Positions 8,009 through 16,946 of a stretch of 64,000 nt of DNA are shown piece after piece. The stretch spans positions 223,109 to 287,108 of the forward strand of contig NZ_SWFM01000004.1 of assembly GCF_005144865.1 (NCBI RefSeq), in the 5' to 3' direction. This DNA is from Guptibacillus hwajinpoensis (lineage in GTDB: Bacteria > Bacillota > Bacilli > Bacillales > Guptibacillaceae). Positions within the stretch are counted from its first letter, which is position 1. Every line of letters starts with the position of its first letter. Below the pieces are notes generated by a model. The model ran no database searches. It had not been told where the DNA came from and was given only the letters and a program-made list of their open reading frames with translations. Position numbers and translations under genes: made by a program.

Positions 8009-10405
8009 CTAGTTGCGCAGCGGTTTTCCTTTTACTAACATGTGCTGCATTCTTGCTTGCGTTTTTGGCTCTCCTAGCAGGCTGAGGAACGCTTCACGCT
8101 CAAGATCTAGAAGATATTGCTCATCTACATAAGTGCCTTCTTTAACTTTTCCGCCCGCAATGACGTGCGCAAGCTTTTCTGCGATTTTCAAATCATGATC
8201 TGATAAGTAGCCGCTCCACTTCATCGTTTTCGCTCCCATTACCATAGCTGCGTATCCAGCTTCTCCAGCAACAGGAATCTTCTTAGCTACCGGTGGCTGA
8301 TATCCCTGCTCAGCAAGGAAAAGCACCTTTTCTTTCGCATCATGGAGAACATGATCTGCATTTGCACTAATGCCGTCTTGTGGACGAATAAACCCTCGTT
8401 CCTGTGCTTCATGTGCGGAAGTTGAAACCTTCGCCATTGCAATTGTTTCAAACACGTTTGCTGCAATATCGGTTAGGTTCACATTTACGCCAGAAGGAAT
8501 TTGTTCAAGCTGGCGCAAGTAAAGCTCTTTATTACCGCCTCCGCCAGGAATTATTCCAACGCCTACTTCGACAAGTCCCATATAGGTTTCAAGTGATGCT
8601 TGAATGGATGCAGCAGGCATACAAACTTCTGCCCCGCCACCAAGTGCCATCTGGAAAGGTGCAGCAACGACTGGTTTCTTCGAGTAACGAATACGTCCCA
8701 TTGACTGTTGGAACTTTCTTGCAACCATTTCGATTTCGAAGAAGTTATCATCCTGAGCCTCCATCAACATATAAGCAACGTTAGCTCCAACGCAGAAGTT
8801 TTTCCCTTGGTTACCAATTACAAGCCCTTCGAAATTTTTCTCCGTTTCATCAACTGCCTCGTTAATCATTTGGAGAATATCCATTCCGATCGCATTGTTT
8901 GGTGAGTGGAATTCAAGTCCAGCTACGCCATCTCCAAGATCAAGAAGCGTGGCACCTGTGTTCTTTTTAATCACCCGATCCTGAGCTTTTAGCCCTTTAA
9001 GGTGAATAATTTTCTTACTCTCTACAACGTTCTTTTGATCACCTTTATGGTAGAATGATTGACTTCCACCTTCCTGCTTGTAGAAGGATGTAATACCTGA
9101 AGCGAGCATCTCGTCTACCCAGGTAGGAATCGTTTCACCCTCATCCTTCATACGTGCAATTGACTTTTCAACTCCAAGTGCATCCCATGTTTCAAAAGGA
9201 CCCATCTCCCAGCCAAAGCCCCATTTCATGGCACGGTCTACTGCGTCGATATCATCTGCAATTTCATATACCTTCTCAGCAGAATAAAGCAATACAGGTT
9301 TCATAATGTTCCAGATTAACTCACCGGCACGGTCATTCGCATACGCAAGCGCTTTCAGTTTATCTGCTTTGGATTTGGCCTGCTTACTTGCCTCTACAGA
9401 CGCCGTCTTCAACTTCTGTCTCTGTTCATATTCCATAGTAGAAGGGTTTAATTCGAGAATTTCGCTTCCTTTTGCTCCTTTTTTCTTTACAAAGAAGCCT
9501 TGCCCTGCTTTAGCTCCAATCCATCCTTGTTCCTTCATTTGTTGCATAAAGTCAGGAATGCGGAAAACTTCTTTCTCATCACCTTCAACTTGATCGTAAA
9601 CATTATTCGCGACGTGGATAAATGTATCAAGTCCTACAACGTCAAGCGTTCTAAATGTTGCACTTTTTGGTCGTCCTATAGCTGGACCTGTTATCGAGTC
9701 AACTTCTCCAACTGAGAAATTACGAGCTAACATCTCCCTAACCGTTACAAGAAGACCGTATGTTCCAATTCGATTGGCAATAAAGTTTGGCGTATCCTTG
9801 GCTTCTACTACACCTTTACCAAGAACATCCTCACCAAATGTTTTCATATATGAAAGCACTTCAGGATTAGTGTCCTTCGTTGGGATCACTTCAAGAAGCT
9901 TTAAATAACGAGGCGGATTAAAAAAGTGTGTGCCTAGAAAATGCTTTCTGAAATCCTCGGATCGCCCTTCAGCCATTGCCTCAACGGAAATACCTGAGGT
10001 GTTTGAGCTAACAATCGTTCCAGGACGTCTGCATTCATCTACTTTTTTATATACTTTCTTTTTGATTTCTAGATTTTCAACTACAACTTCAATAATCCAA
10101 TCAACTTCTTTGAGTCGCTCCATGTCATCTTCCATATTCCCTGCTTCAATTAATTGAATATGGTCTTTCTTAGAAAGTGGTGCTGGCTTTTGCTTCTTCA
10201 GCTTCTCAATCGCATCAGCTGCGAGGCGGTTTCGAACTGCCCGATCTTCAAGCGTCAGGCCCTTTGCTTTTTCTTTTTCATTCGGTTCTTTTGGTGCAAT
10301 ATCTAATAAAAGACTTGGTATTCCTACATTCGCCAGGTGGGCGGCAATGCCTGATCCCATTACTCCTGCTCCTAATACAGCGACTTTATGAATGCTACGT
10401 GTCAT
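8009..10405 (-). CDS. fadN: 3-hydroxyacyl-CoA dehydrogenase / enoyl-CoA hydratase FadN
   Basis: 798 residues, bifunctional enzyme of beta-oxidation. N-terminal NAD-binding Rossmann domain (VAVLGAGVMGSGIAAHLA), the dehydrogenase segment GTHFFNPPRYLKLLEV, then a C-terminal crotonase domain (about 490-690) with the oxyanion-hole region VAAPFQMALGGGAEVCM. The dehydrogenase-first order is that of B. subtilis YusL, opposite to E. coli FadB. AGGGGAGG precedes the ATG. First gene of the operon, directly behind the FadR operator. Confidence 0.96.
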   Translation of the reverse strand: MTRSIHKVAVLGAGVMGSGIAAHLANVGIPSLLLDIAPKEPNEKEKAKGLTLEDRAVRNRLAADAIEKLKKQKPAPLSKKDHIQLIEAGNMEDDMERLKEVDWIIEVVVENLEIKKKVYKKVDECRRPGTIVSSNTSGISVEAMAEGRSEDFRKHFLGTHFFNPPRYLKLLEVIPTKDTNPEVLSYMKTFGEDVLGKGVVEAKDTPNFIANRIGTYGLLVTVREMLARNFSVGEVDSITGPAIGRPKSATFRTLDVVGLDTFIHVANNVYDQVEGDEKEVFRIPDFMQQMKEQGWIGAKAGQGFFVKKKGAKGSEILELNPSTMEYEQRQKLKTASVEASKQAKSKADKLKALAYANDRAGELIWNIMKPVLLYSAEKVYEIADDIDAVDRAMKWGFGWEMGPFETWDALGVEKSIARMKDEGETIPTWVDEMLASGITSFYKQEGGSQSFYHKGDQKNVVESKKIIHLKGLKAQDRVIKKNTGATLLDLGDGVAGLEFHSPNNAIGMDILQMINEAVDETEKNFEGLVIGNQGKNFCVGANVAYMLMEAQDDNFFEIEMVARKFQQSMGRIRYSKKPVVAAPFQMALGGGAEVCMPAASIQASLETYMGLVEVGVGIIPGGGGNKELYLRQLEQIPSGVNVNLTDIAANVFETIAMAKVSTSAHEAQERGFIRPQDGISANADHVLHDAKEKVLFLAEQGYQPPVAKKIPVAGEAGYAAMVMGAKTMKWSGYLSDHDLKIAEKLAHVIAGGKVKEGTYVDEQYLLDLEREAFLSLLGEPKTQARMQHMLVKGKPLRN

Positions 10406-10421
10406 AGCGAACCTCCCCTGT

Positions 10422-10439
10422 TGAATGAATGCTCATTCA
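10422..10439. promoter_or_regulatory. FadR operator
   Basis: TGAATGAATGCTCATTCA matches the TGAATGA-N4-TCATTCA consensus of the Bacillus TetR-family repressor FadR, which releases DNA on binding long-chain acyl-CoA. It lies between the promoter and the fadN ribosome site, so FadR would block transcription from inside the leader. Confidence 0.9.
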
Positions 10440-10482
10440 TTTTTAGTTCAAAAAAAAGAGCGAGATTATTTCCTCTGTTTAT

Positions 10483-10511
10483 ACTATAAAATATATTCTG
10501 AAATTTAGCAA
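10483..10511 (-). promoter_or_regulatory. Sigma-A promoter of fadN-fadA-fadE
   Basis: On the minus strand TTGCTA is followed after 17 bp by TATAGT, giving a start about 35 bp above the FadR operator. Confidence 0.55.
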
Positions 10512-10562
10512 TATAATGCGAGGATTTTTTTGACAAATTTCATTCTTTTTCAAAAATGGTTG

Positions 10563-10585
10563 AAAGCGGACATTGGCCCGCTCTC
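10563..10585 (-). terminator. Possible terminator after the proline dehydrogenase gene
   Basis: AGCGG and CCGCT form a short GC stem just after the gene. The T-run is short on the minus strand and better on the plus strand, so strength is uncertain. Confidence 0.45.
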
Positions 10586-10587
10586 TT

Positions 10588-11505
10588 TTATTTCATCATT
10601 CCTTTTAGAACAAAGGCTACGTTTGCTGGACGTTCAGCAAGACGTCTCATAAAGTATCCATACCAATCTTTCCCATAAGGAACGTACACTCTCATTTTAT
10701 AGCCGTCTTTAAGAAGATCTTCCTGGCGATCCACACAAATACCGTATAACATTTGAAACTCAAATTGACTTCGGGGAATATTATATTCCTTAACAAGCTT
10801 CTTCGTGTATTCGATAATTTGGTCATCGTGAGTTGCAATCGCAGTATAGTTCCCATTTAATAAATGCATTCTTATAATCTTCCTAAAGTTCTGATCAACA
10901 TCTTTTTTGTCTGGAAAAGCGACTTTAGGAGACTCCTTATAAGCACCTTTTACAAGTCTTAAATTAGGAGAAAGTTCATTCAGATTTGCTACATCGTCAG
11001 CTACTCGATATAGATAGGCCTGAAGCACTGTACCAATGTTTTCAAACTCTTTCTTAAGCTCAGTAAAGATCTCAATCGTCTTACCGCATCTTTCGAAATC
11101 TTCCATATCAATTGTGACAAAGACATCGTGCTTATCGGCAGCTTCTAGAATTCTTCGCATATTTTTTAATGTCATATCATAGTCAATATCGAGTCCCATT
11201 GACGTTAATTTAAGAGAAAGCTGTGAATCCAGGTTCTCTGCAGCAATTCGTTCAATCGCTTCAATACAGTGTTTTGTCATTTCATCAGCTTCTGCTGCGT
11301 TATCGACAAATTCACCAAGGTGATCTATTGTGACAGATAGACCTTTTTGATTTAGCTTCTTAATCGCATGAACAGAGCTATCGAGAGAAGCCCCCGCTAC
11401 AAAACGACTTGCCCCGAAACGCATACCGTATCTCTTAGCTACTTTAGTGGCTACCTTGTTCTTCCCCATGTATAAAAAGAAATTACGCATTGCTTGTTCC
11501 ATCAT
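10588..11505 (-). CDS. fadM: Proline dehydrogenase (FadM/PutB type)
   Basis: About 305 residues, monofunctional FAD-dependent proline dehydrogenase that oxidises proline to pyrroline-5-carboxylate. TIM-barrel motifs include SLKLTSMGLDIDYD, TIDMEDFERCGKT, LRLVKGAYKES and the C-terminal YMRRLAERPANV, which carries the conserved arginines for substrate. Length is typical of the single-domain Gram-positive enzyme. GGAGGGG precedes two adjacent ATGs (11505, 11502). Location beside fadN equals B. subtilis yusM, so proline and fatty-acid catabolism adjoin, but there is no P5C dehydrogenase here. Confidence 0.92.
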   Translation of the reverse strand: MMEQAMRNFFLYMGKNKVATKVAKRYGMRFGASRFVAGASLDSSVHAIKKLNQKGLSVTIDHLGEFVDNAAEADEMTKHCIEAIERIAAENLDSQLSLKLTSMGLDIDYDMTLKNMRRILEAADKHDVFVTIDMEDFERCGKTIEIFTELKKEFENIGTVLQAYLYRVADDVANLNELSPNLRLVKGAYKESPKVAFPDKKDVDQNFRKIIRMHLLNGNYTAIATHDDQIIEYTKKLVKEYNIPRSQFEFQMLYGICVDRQEDLLKDGYKMRVYVPYGKDWYGYFMRRLAERPANVAFVLKGMMK

Positions 11506-11819
11506 AACCCCTCCATGAAAACGCATTCATAGCATCATAAAAATATATAGTGGAGAAAAACGGCATATAAACCCAAAAACCGCCATATTTCGCCTTCAAT
11601 GCTATTCTACCATGTAATGCTATGAATAGGTCTATATTTGATAGATTTTCTCTTGAATTAATTTTGTTAAATAATGACTGTTTTATATAACAATACCCGT
11701 CAATAACAAATCTAAAAACATAGAGATAGAATAGTATATTTCATTCCTTGCACAGTTGATACTTTAAATGCCCTTATCAAAATAGTGTTTTCAACTTTAC
11801 CGAACTCTACAATCAAAAA

Positions 11820-11991
11820 GGCTGTTTTCGTAGACATTGTTGCCATGAGTGTAGTGGTTGATTTGCGCTCCAGGTGCTCGACTCCTGCGGGATTAGCGGG
11901 AGTCGAGCACCTGGAGCTACAATCAACTTTGAAGTGTGAGCTTAATAATATAAAACCTCTTACAAAATCGGCAATCTTTTAGAAAAGAGCC
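11820..11991 (+). mobile_element. MITE-like element, short-core copy with a long perfect hairpin
   Basis: 172 bp from GGCTGTTTTCGTA to GAAAAGAGCC, flanked by ATCAAAAA and AACAAAAA (7 of 8 identical, likely an aged duplication). The core is reduced to perfect 19-bp arms at 11867-11885 and 11899-11917 around a 13-nt loop. The core rearrangement differs from the copies at 3644 and 26872. Confidence 0.75.
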
Positions 11992-11994
11992 AAC

Positions 11995-12024
11995 AAAAAA
12001 AAGAAACCAGGATCCCCTGATTTC
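11995..12024 (-). terminator. Terminator of the DUF2573 gene
   Basis: GAAATCAGG and CCTGGTTTC form the stem, followed on the minus strand by eight T; the T-run touches the end of the neighbouring repeat element. Confidence 0.85.
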
Positions 12025-12025
12025 T

Positions 12026-12292
12026 TTAATCTGATTTACTATTTTCCTGTGCTTTGCGATGCTCTTCATTCATGGTCTTGATTTCAGACACTAGCTCTTT
12101 CATCGCATCTTTCGCTTCAGGGTATGTTTGATTCCAATGCTTTGCAAGCGGTGGCATTGTCTTTGATAGATGTGTGTACATGGCCCAGAGTTTCACTTTC
12201 TCCTTAAGTTCATCATTACTGTCACCTAGGAGCAGTTCTGTATACTTTTCCATTAACCCATCGACTTGTTCCTGAAGTGTTTCTATACTCAT
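12026..12292 (-). CDS. yusU: DUF2573 protein (YusU family)
   Basis: 88 residues, helical, with VDGLMEKYTELLLG and AMYTHLSKTMPPLAKHWN, the pattern of the YusU/DUF2573 family found in bacilli. Function unknown; no catalytic motif. TTGGAG 8 bp before the ATG at 12292 decides the start; the open frame goes 18 bp further. It is soluble and small, so a binding or adaptor role is only a guess. Confidence 0.7.
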   Translation of the reverse strand: MSIETLQEQVDGLMEKYTELLLGDSNDELKEKVKLWAMYTHLSKTMPPLAKHWNQTYPEAKDAMKELVSEIKTMNEEHRKAQENSKSD

Positions 12293-12337
12293 TTCAATCA
12301 CTCCAATCACGCGCAGAATATCCTGATTATAACATAG

Positions 12338-12676
12338 TCAATGTGATACTCTCCCGTTCATCTGTAGATCACGTAACCTTCCATAATCAATTCGTTCCTG
12401 ATTTCTTTTAATCGCTATTATCAATTCTTCAATGAGTACTTTCTCATCTGTCACAATAAAAAAGCGACATGAAATCATAGCAAAGTCTCCGAAGAATGCT
12501 TTACAACCAGCATATCTTTTAGCATCTCGAATGGGTTGATATGGAAAAATGAAATTTCCGTTTTGCTCAAAGTCAGGGTCAAGAGGATGTTCTTCAAGTT
12601 TCTTAATCAACTCACGGATGGTTAACTCACGACCGTGTTCGTTTTTCCCTATTTCGATAATTTCTAGCAAGGTCAT
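12338..12676 (-). CDS. Conserved hypothetical protein (position of yusN)
   Basis: About 110 residues. The open frame extends to 12778 but the upstream part is repeat-element sequence; AAGGGGG stands just before ATG 12676 and 7 bp before a TTG at 12670, either of which may be the true start. Visible features: GKNEHGRELTIRELIKKLEEHP, NFIFPYQPIRDAKRYAGCKAFF, and an amphipathic C-terminus. I do not recognise a domain. It ends 45 bp before the DUF2573 gene and is probably co-transcribed with it. Confidence 0.6.
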   Translation of the reverse strand: MTLLEIIEIGKNEHGRELTIRELIKKLEEHPLDPDFEQNGNFIFPYQPIRDAKRYAGCKAFFGDFAMISCRFFIVTDEKVLIEELIIAIKRNQERIDYGRLRDLQMNGRVSH

Positions 12677-12760
12677 TCCCCCTTCTTTAAGAAGATTCGT
12701 AGAAACTCTAGTGTGATAGAGGGCAGAACGTTGGAAACAGTCGAATCCTGTTAAAGATAA

Positions 12761-12885
12761 CACTGTTTTCGTTGACATGGTTCCTATAGGAGAGAGTTAA
12801 TTTCCGCTCCAGGATGCTCCAATTAGCGAAGTGTGGCTTTCTAACAAAACTCATTCAAAACCAACTCTTTCCTTAAGAAAGAGCC
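12761..12885 (+). mobile_element. Degenerate MITE-like element
   Basis: Starts CACTGTTTTCGTTGACAT and ends GAAAGAGCC. The middle keeps AATTTCCGCTCCAGGATGCTCCAATTA but has lost the whole palindromic GC core, consistent with an internal deletion. No clear target duplication. Confidence 0.6.
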
Positions 12886-12910
12886 TTTCAAAAAGGATGT
12901 TGTTAGGGAA

Positions 12911-13005
12911 TAAAAAAAGAGCCAGGGAAATCCCTGACTTAATATGGGCCACATAGAGTGAGTTTTGCGAAGGGGGGGACCTAACCTCACTCTTACCTTA
13001 TCTTA
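12911..13005 (-). ncRNA. Putative C-rich small RNA
   Basis: On the minus strand an 8-bp stem (AGAGTGAG 12986-12993 reverse, pairing with CTCACTCT at 12955-12962) encloses a loop with seven consecutive C (12972-12978 as G on plus). Downstream is a textbook terminator: CAGGGA-AA-TCCCTG (12923-12936) and then seven T (12912-12918). No gene on this strand would need that terminator. A C-run displayed in a loop is typical of small RNAs that pair with ribosome sites (FsrA and CsfG are known Bacillus examples). The 5' end is a guess; no promoter was resolved, though a 12-bp palindrome GTACCATGGTAC lies at 13034-13045. Confidence 0.5.
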
Positions 13006-13183
13006 TGTTCTGTTGTAAGAGTTGGCTGGACAAGTACCATGGTACAAACATGGAATTTTCATATCATTCTACTGTAAAACAACTGTTGTGAGCATAAGCT
13101 ACACACATTGATACATGATTGTAGGGAGTGCTACGTTTATAATAGAAAATAAAAGAAGTTTCGTACACCATGGGGGGATTACT

Positions 13184-14647
13184 TTGGAAATTATCATTAT
13201 TGGAGGCGGAATTGGTGGATTGACTGCCGGTGCTTTGCTTACGAAAGATGGCCACAACGTTACAGTATTAGAAGCTTCAAATGAATGGGGTGGCTCTGCA
13301 GGCAAGTTCAGTAGAGGGAAGTTTCTGTTTCCAGTTGGTGCTACGATGGGAATGGGTTTTGAAAAAGGTGGCATTCATCACCGCATTTTCGAAGAGCTGA
13401 ATTTGTCTTTTCCTGCTCTTGCACTTGACGAAATTATGAGAGTTTATAACGGTAGTCTTGTTATGCCTTATTATGCTGATCGTAATCGACACCTTTCCGA
13501 GTGTTCATCTCAATTTCCAAAACACGCTAGTCAAATCATCTCCTTTTATAAAGAAGTTTGGAAGATCGGTGCTGAAGTCAGGAAATTAATTGAGCCGCTC
13601 CCTGTTGTTCCTCCCGTTACCCTTTCTGAGTGGAAAAAGCTAATACTTTCTCTAAAGCCTGGTACTCCAAGTCTTTTGCCATATCTACGAAAAACAGTGG
13701 GCGATCTTTTAAAAAAACACAATTTAGATAGAGCTGATTCGTTTCGGCATTTTATTGATGGCCAATTAATTGATAGTATGCAAACAACTAGTCTGGATTG
13801 CTCTGCTTTGATGGGGGCGCTTGCTCTCGATATTTATCATGAGGGGGCCTATTATACCGAAGGCGGATTATACAGAATAGCAGAAACGCTTCAGAAATTT
13901 ATTGAAGATAATGGTGGAAGAACTTACAGAAGAAAACAAATTCAAACGATACGAAAAGAAAACGGACGGTGGGTTGCAGTAGATCAGAAAGGTGAAAGCT
14001 GGCGAGCAGATCATCTAGTTTGTAACTTACCTATACAGGGTTTCGTTCCCCTTCTCCCAGAACCTCTCCAGAAACAGCTGCCTGCTAAGCTAGTGAAAAG
14101 GAGCAAAATTGCGCAGTGGGGTGCTTTTACAATGTACTTTGCTCTAAATGAAAAGGTCATTCCAGAGTATACCGCTCTCTTCAATCAGGTGTTATCGGAC
14201 GGGTCAATGACAGAAGGTAACCACCTTTTTCTTTCGCTCTCCAAATCGAATGATATAAATCGTGCTCCCAAAGGATTTCGAACACTAACCGTTAGTACAC
14301 ATACTGAGCTCCATCATTGGGATACGAAAGAGAAATATGACAAATACAAAGAAACGTTATCTGAAAAAATGTTGTCAGGTATTGAACGAGTTATTCCTCA
14401 AGTAAGGGATGGCATTGAGTTGCAGATGACAGGTGCTCCTCGCGCCTGGGAAAGGTTCACAAAAAGACCAAAAGGAATGGTTGGTGGCTTTCCTCAAACA
14501 AATGAATATAGTTTATTTAACAGCCTCTCTCACAGAACTGGAATAAATGGTTTGTGGCTTTGTGGAGATAGCGTCTTTCCAGGCGCTGGAACAATTGGTG
14601 TATCAACAAGTGGATACCACGTTTATCGTTCCATCGTAAAAAAATAA
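13184..14647 (+). CDS. Phytoene-desaturase-like FAD-dependent oxidoreductase
   Basis: 487 residues, CrtI/CrtN-type flavoprotein. N-terminal dinucleotide-binding motif IIIIGGGIGGLTAGALL and the C-terminal FAD loop WLCGDSVFPGAGTIGVSTSG are clear. Such enzymes desaturate, isomerise or oxidise isoprenoids; the substrate cannot be read from sequence, and there is no crtM or other carotenoid gene near. GGGGGG 7 bp before a TTG at 13184 sets the start even though the frame is open from 13115. No operon partner; spacer before it holds the putative small RNA on the other strand. Confidence 0.8.
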   Translation: MEIIIIGGGIGGLTAGALLTKDGHNVTVLEASNEWGGSAGKFSRGKFLFPVGATMGMGFEKGGIHHRIFEELNLSFPALALDEIMRVYNGSLVMPYYADRNRHLSECSSQFPKHASQIISFYKEVWKIGAEVRKLIEPLPVVPPVTLSEWKKLILSLKPGTPSLLPYLRKTVGDLLKKHNLDRADSFRHFIDGQLIDSMQTTSLDCSALMGALALDIYHEGAYYTEGGLYRIAETLQKFIEDNGGRTYRRKQIQTIRKENGRWVAVDQKGESWRADHLVCNLPIQGFVPLLPEPLQKQLPAKLVKRSKIAQWGAFTMYFALNEKVIPEYTALFNQVLSDGSMTEGNHLFLSLSKSNDINRAPKGFRTLTVSTHTELHHWDTKEKYDKYKETLSEKMLSGIERVIPQVRDGIELQMTGAPRAWERFTKRPKGMVGGFPQTNEYSLFNSLSHRTGINGLWLCGDSVFPGAGTIGVSTSGYHVYRSIVKK

Positions 14648-14686
14648 GACTGTTTTCGTAGACATTACAATCATTGAGAAAAGAGC
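14647..14686 (+). mobile_element. 40-bp remnant of the MITE-like element
   Basis: GACTGTTTTCGTAGACATT joined directly to GAGAAAAGAGCC: the two ends remain and the core is gone. Its first base is the last base of the oxidoreductase stop codon. Confidence 0.6.
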
Positions 14687-14799
14687 CAAAACTTAAGAAA
14701 CATCTTGTGTTCATTGCGAAATTCTTCCTTCTCCGAATAAATTCCGCTTCCTTAGGCAGAATGATACTATCATTCATTTGGTAAAGGAGCGTATTTATA

Positions 14800-14982
14800 A
14801 TGATGGATCCAAAAAACAAATTGGTAACGTCTGATAGTGAGAAACTTCTAGGGTCTGTTCGGGAGGAAATTGCTGAGGAGTTTCTCGTAATGGAAGCCGT
14901 AACAGAACAAATAGAGGAAAAGGATTTCTACACATATCATTTATTAAATGAAGCCGAAAAATTAAGAAAGAAGAAGAATTAA
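14800..14982 (+). CDS. Small acidic protein, unknown
   Basis: 60 residues with AAAGGAG upstream of the ATG. Highly charged and helical; contains VREEIAEEFLV, which faintly resembles the EIAxEF segment cut by GPR in alpha/beta small acid-soluble spore proteins, but the rest of that family signature is missing. It is probably a genuine small gene of unknown role. Confidence 0.6.
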   Translation: MMDPKNKLVTSDSEKLLGSVREEIAEEFLVMEAVTEQIEEKDFYTYHLLNEAEKLRKKKN

Positions 14983-15056
14983 GGCTTTCTTAACATGACT
15001 AACATGATTCCATGTTGTATACTGCTTGTAACTGATTTAAAGGAATGATGCGAATT

Positions 15057-15698
15057 ATGACAACTCATACGTTTAGTGTTGGTGAAGAGCGTGCGAATTA
15101 TATTACTCATGGAATTGGCGCTCTAATTAGTATTGCTGCCCTTGTCATTTTAATTGTTTTTGCATCACGTTATGGAACTGCGTGGCACATTGTTAGCTTC
15201 ACACTCTTTGGAGCAACGATGCTATTGCTATATACAGCATCCACTCTTGTGCATAGCTTCCCCGAAGGAAGAGCGAAAGACTTTTTTGAAATACTTGACC
15301 ACTCATCCATCTATTTTTTTATAGCTGGAACATATACGCCATTTTTGTTCATCGTCATTGAAGGCCCTCTCGGCTGGACGCTATTTGGAATCGTATGGGG
15401 ACTTGCGATAGCAGGAACGGTATTTAAAGCATTTTTTGTGAAAAAGTTTCTATTTATTTCTACCATTCTATATGTACTAATGGGTTGGCTGATTGTTCTA
15501 GCCTGGAACCCTCTGACTCAGAATCTACATCCGAACGGTATGTTGCTTCTAATCATCGGAGGAGTTCTTTATACGATTGGTGCTATCTTCTACGTTTGGA
15601 GAGCTTTTAAGTATCACCATGCTGTCTGGCATTTATTTGTTGTAGGAGGAACGTTAGCTCATTTCTTCTGTGTGTTGTTCTACGTTCTTCCGATTTAA
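15057..15698 (+). CDS. Hemolysin III family membrane protein (YplQ-like)
   Basis: 213 residues with seven hydrophobic segments, PAQR/hemolysin III family. Conserved metal-site residues are visible: TLVHSF near the first cluster, DHSSIYFFIAGTYTPF in the middle, and HHAVWHLFVVGGTLAHFF at the end. Biological role in bacilli is unclear; membrane hydrolase or stress adaptation has been proposed for the family. Three in-frame ATGs follow AAAGGA (15045, 15048, 15057); the last has the best spacing. Confidence 0.88.
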   Translation: MTTHTFSVGEERANYITHGIGALISIAALVILIVFASRYGTAWHIVSFTLFGATMLLLYTASTLVHSFPEGRAKDFFEILDHSSIYFFIAGTYTPFLFIVIEGPLGWTLFGIVWGLAIAGTVFKAFFVKKFLFISTILYVLMGWLIVLAWNPLTQNLHPNGMLLLIIGGVLYTIGAIFYVWRAFKYHHAVWHLFVVGGTLAHFFCVLFYVLPI

Positions 15699-15702
15699 GA
15701 AA

Positions 15703-15738
15703 CTTCCTTCTGTGCATAGCGCAGAGGGATTTTTTGTT
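15703..15738 (+). terminator. Terminator after hemolysin III gene
   Basis: CTTCTGTGC and GCGCAGAGG pair around ATA, followed by TTTTTTGTTTT. Confidence 0.8.
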
Positions 15739-15747
15739 TTAATGGAA

Positions 15748-15893
15748 GGCTCTTTTCGTATACTTTGTTGCTATAAGAGCCGCAGTGCTCCAGGATGCTC
15801 GCTTTCCGCGGGAGTCGATCACCTTCCGCTCCAATCAGCTAAGTGGGGTTCTCTATAGAAAAATCTTTGAAAACAATCTTTTAGAAAACAGCC
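15748..15893 (+). mobile_element. MITE-like element with internal deletion
   Basis: GGCTCTTTTCGTATACTTTG at the left and GAAAACAGCC at the right, 146 bp. Compared with the full copy, the core from after CCGCGG to before AGTCGA is missing. The short ORF read across it (15670-15858) is not a gene. Confidence 0.75.
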
Positions 15894-15901
15894 TATTGAA
15901 A

Positions 15902-15930
15902 AGAAGACCCTTTCGTTAAAAGGGTCTTCT
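15902..15930 (-). terminator. Terminator of the intracellular protease gene
   Basis: AGAAGACCCTTT and AAAGGGTCTTCT form a 12-bp stem with a five-base loop directly after the gene. Confidence 0.8.
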
Positions 15931-15935
15931 AAATA

Positions 15936-16946
15936 TCACTTCGATTTAGTTGCTTCTTCGTTTTTCACTTCTTGCTTATTCCACGTTGTAGTATAGATAC
16001 TAAACAGTGATTCCAACTGTTTAATTATACCTAATGCAAGCAGTCCATTACCTTCAGCTTGCTTTGTAGATCCCATTGGAATAGTCCTTCTGATTAACTG
16101 GGCATAAATCTCAGCTTCACTTAACGAACGCTTGAATTCGCTTTCCGATACGTTCATTATAAGCGCTAAAGCACCTGAAACATGCGGTGTTGCCATAGAC
16201 GTTCCAGAGAGTACAGCATATTCACCACCAGGGTATGTGGATAGTATATTAACTCCTGGTGCAATTAAATCAATCTCATTATTTGTGTTAGAAAATGGCG
16301 CAAGCGTTCTTTGAAATGAAGCCGCTCCTACTTCGATTACTTCATTGTAAGCACCTGGATATGCAAATTCAGGCGTATCCTCTCGTGCATCGCCTTCATT
16401 ACCAGCTGCGCATACAACAGATATATTTTGGTTAACAGCATCCTTAATGGCTTCATGTAGCTCAGGCAAATTCGACGGTCCACCAAGGGACATTGAGATC
16501 ACGTTAACGCGCTCACCATTTGGACCCTTCCAATCCGTTGCATAACGAATACCTTCAATAATTGATTGATAAGATCCGCTACCTGCTCCATTAAGCACCT
16601 TCACGATTAAAAGCTTGGAATCAGGTGCTACACCTTTTACACCCTTGGCTCCTCCTACTGCCGCAATCGTTCCAGCAACGTGCGTTCCATGACCGTTATT
16701 ATCATCGAAACGGTCTTTGGCTCCCCCAAAATCTTTTGTGAAATTTCTACCGTCAATGATACGAGATTGAAGATCAGGGTGGTCGATCTGACAGCCTGTA
16801 TCAACAATTGCAATAACTCTATCTTTCCCTTTTTGAGCTGCATCCCAGATAGCAGGAGCTTGAATCATCTCAACGCCATCTGGAAGAGCATCAGCTTGTT
16901 TTACGACAGCATTAACTACAAATGGTATTAACTTTATTTCACTAAT
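15936..16946 (-). CDS. ispA: Intracellular serine protease (ISP, subtilisin family)
   Basis: About 336 residues. Catalytic triad of subtilases: Asp in [13 protein letters not shown], His in [12 protein letters not shown], Ser in [12 protein letters not shown]. There is no signal peptide; instead the N-terminus reads [11 protein letters not shown], the LIPY/F inhibitory propeptide that marks cytoplasmic ISPs and blocks the active site until it is cleaved. The first ATG (16868) lies inside the mature enzyme and would remove this propeptide. GGGAGG stands 8 bp before an ATT at 16946 that opens the full-length frame, so a non-standard ATT start is likely. Confidence 0.88.
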   Translation of the reverse strand: MSEIKLIPFVVNAVVKQADALPDGVEMIQAPAIWDAAQKGKDRVIAIVDTGCQIDHPDLQSRIIDGRNFTKDFGGAKDRFDDNNGHGTHVAGTIAAVGGAKGVKGVAPDSKLLIVKVLNGAGSGSYQSIIEGIRYATDWKGPNGERVNVISMSLGGPSNLPELHEAIKDAVNQNISVVCAAGNEGDAREDTPEFAYPGAYNEVIEVGAASFQRTLAPFSNTNNEIDLIAPGVNILSTYPGGEYAVLSGTSMATPHVSGALALIMNVSESEFKRSLSEAEIYAQLIRRTIPMGSTKQAEGNGLLALGIIKQLESLFSIYTTTWNKQEVKNEEATKSK

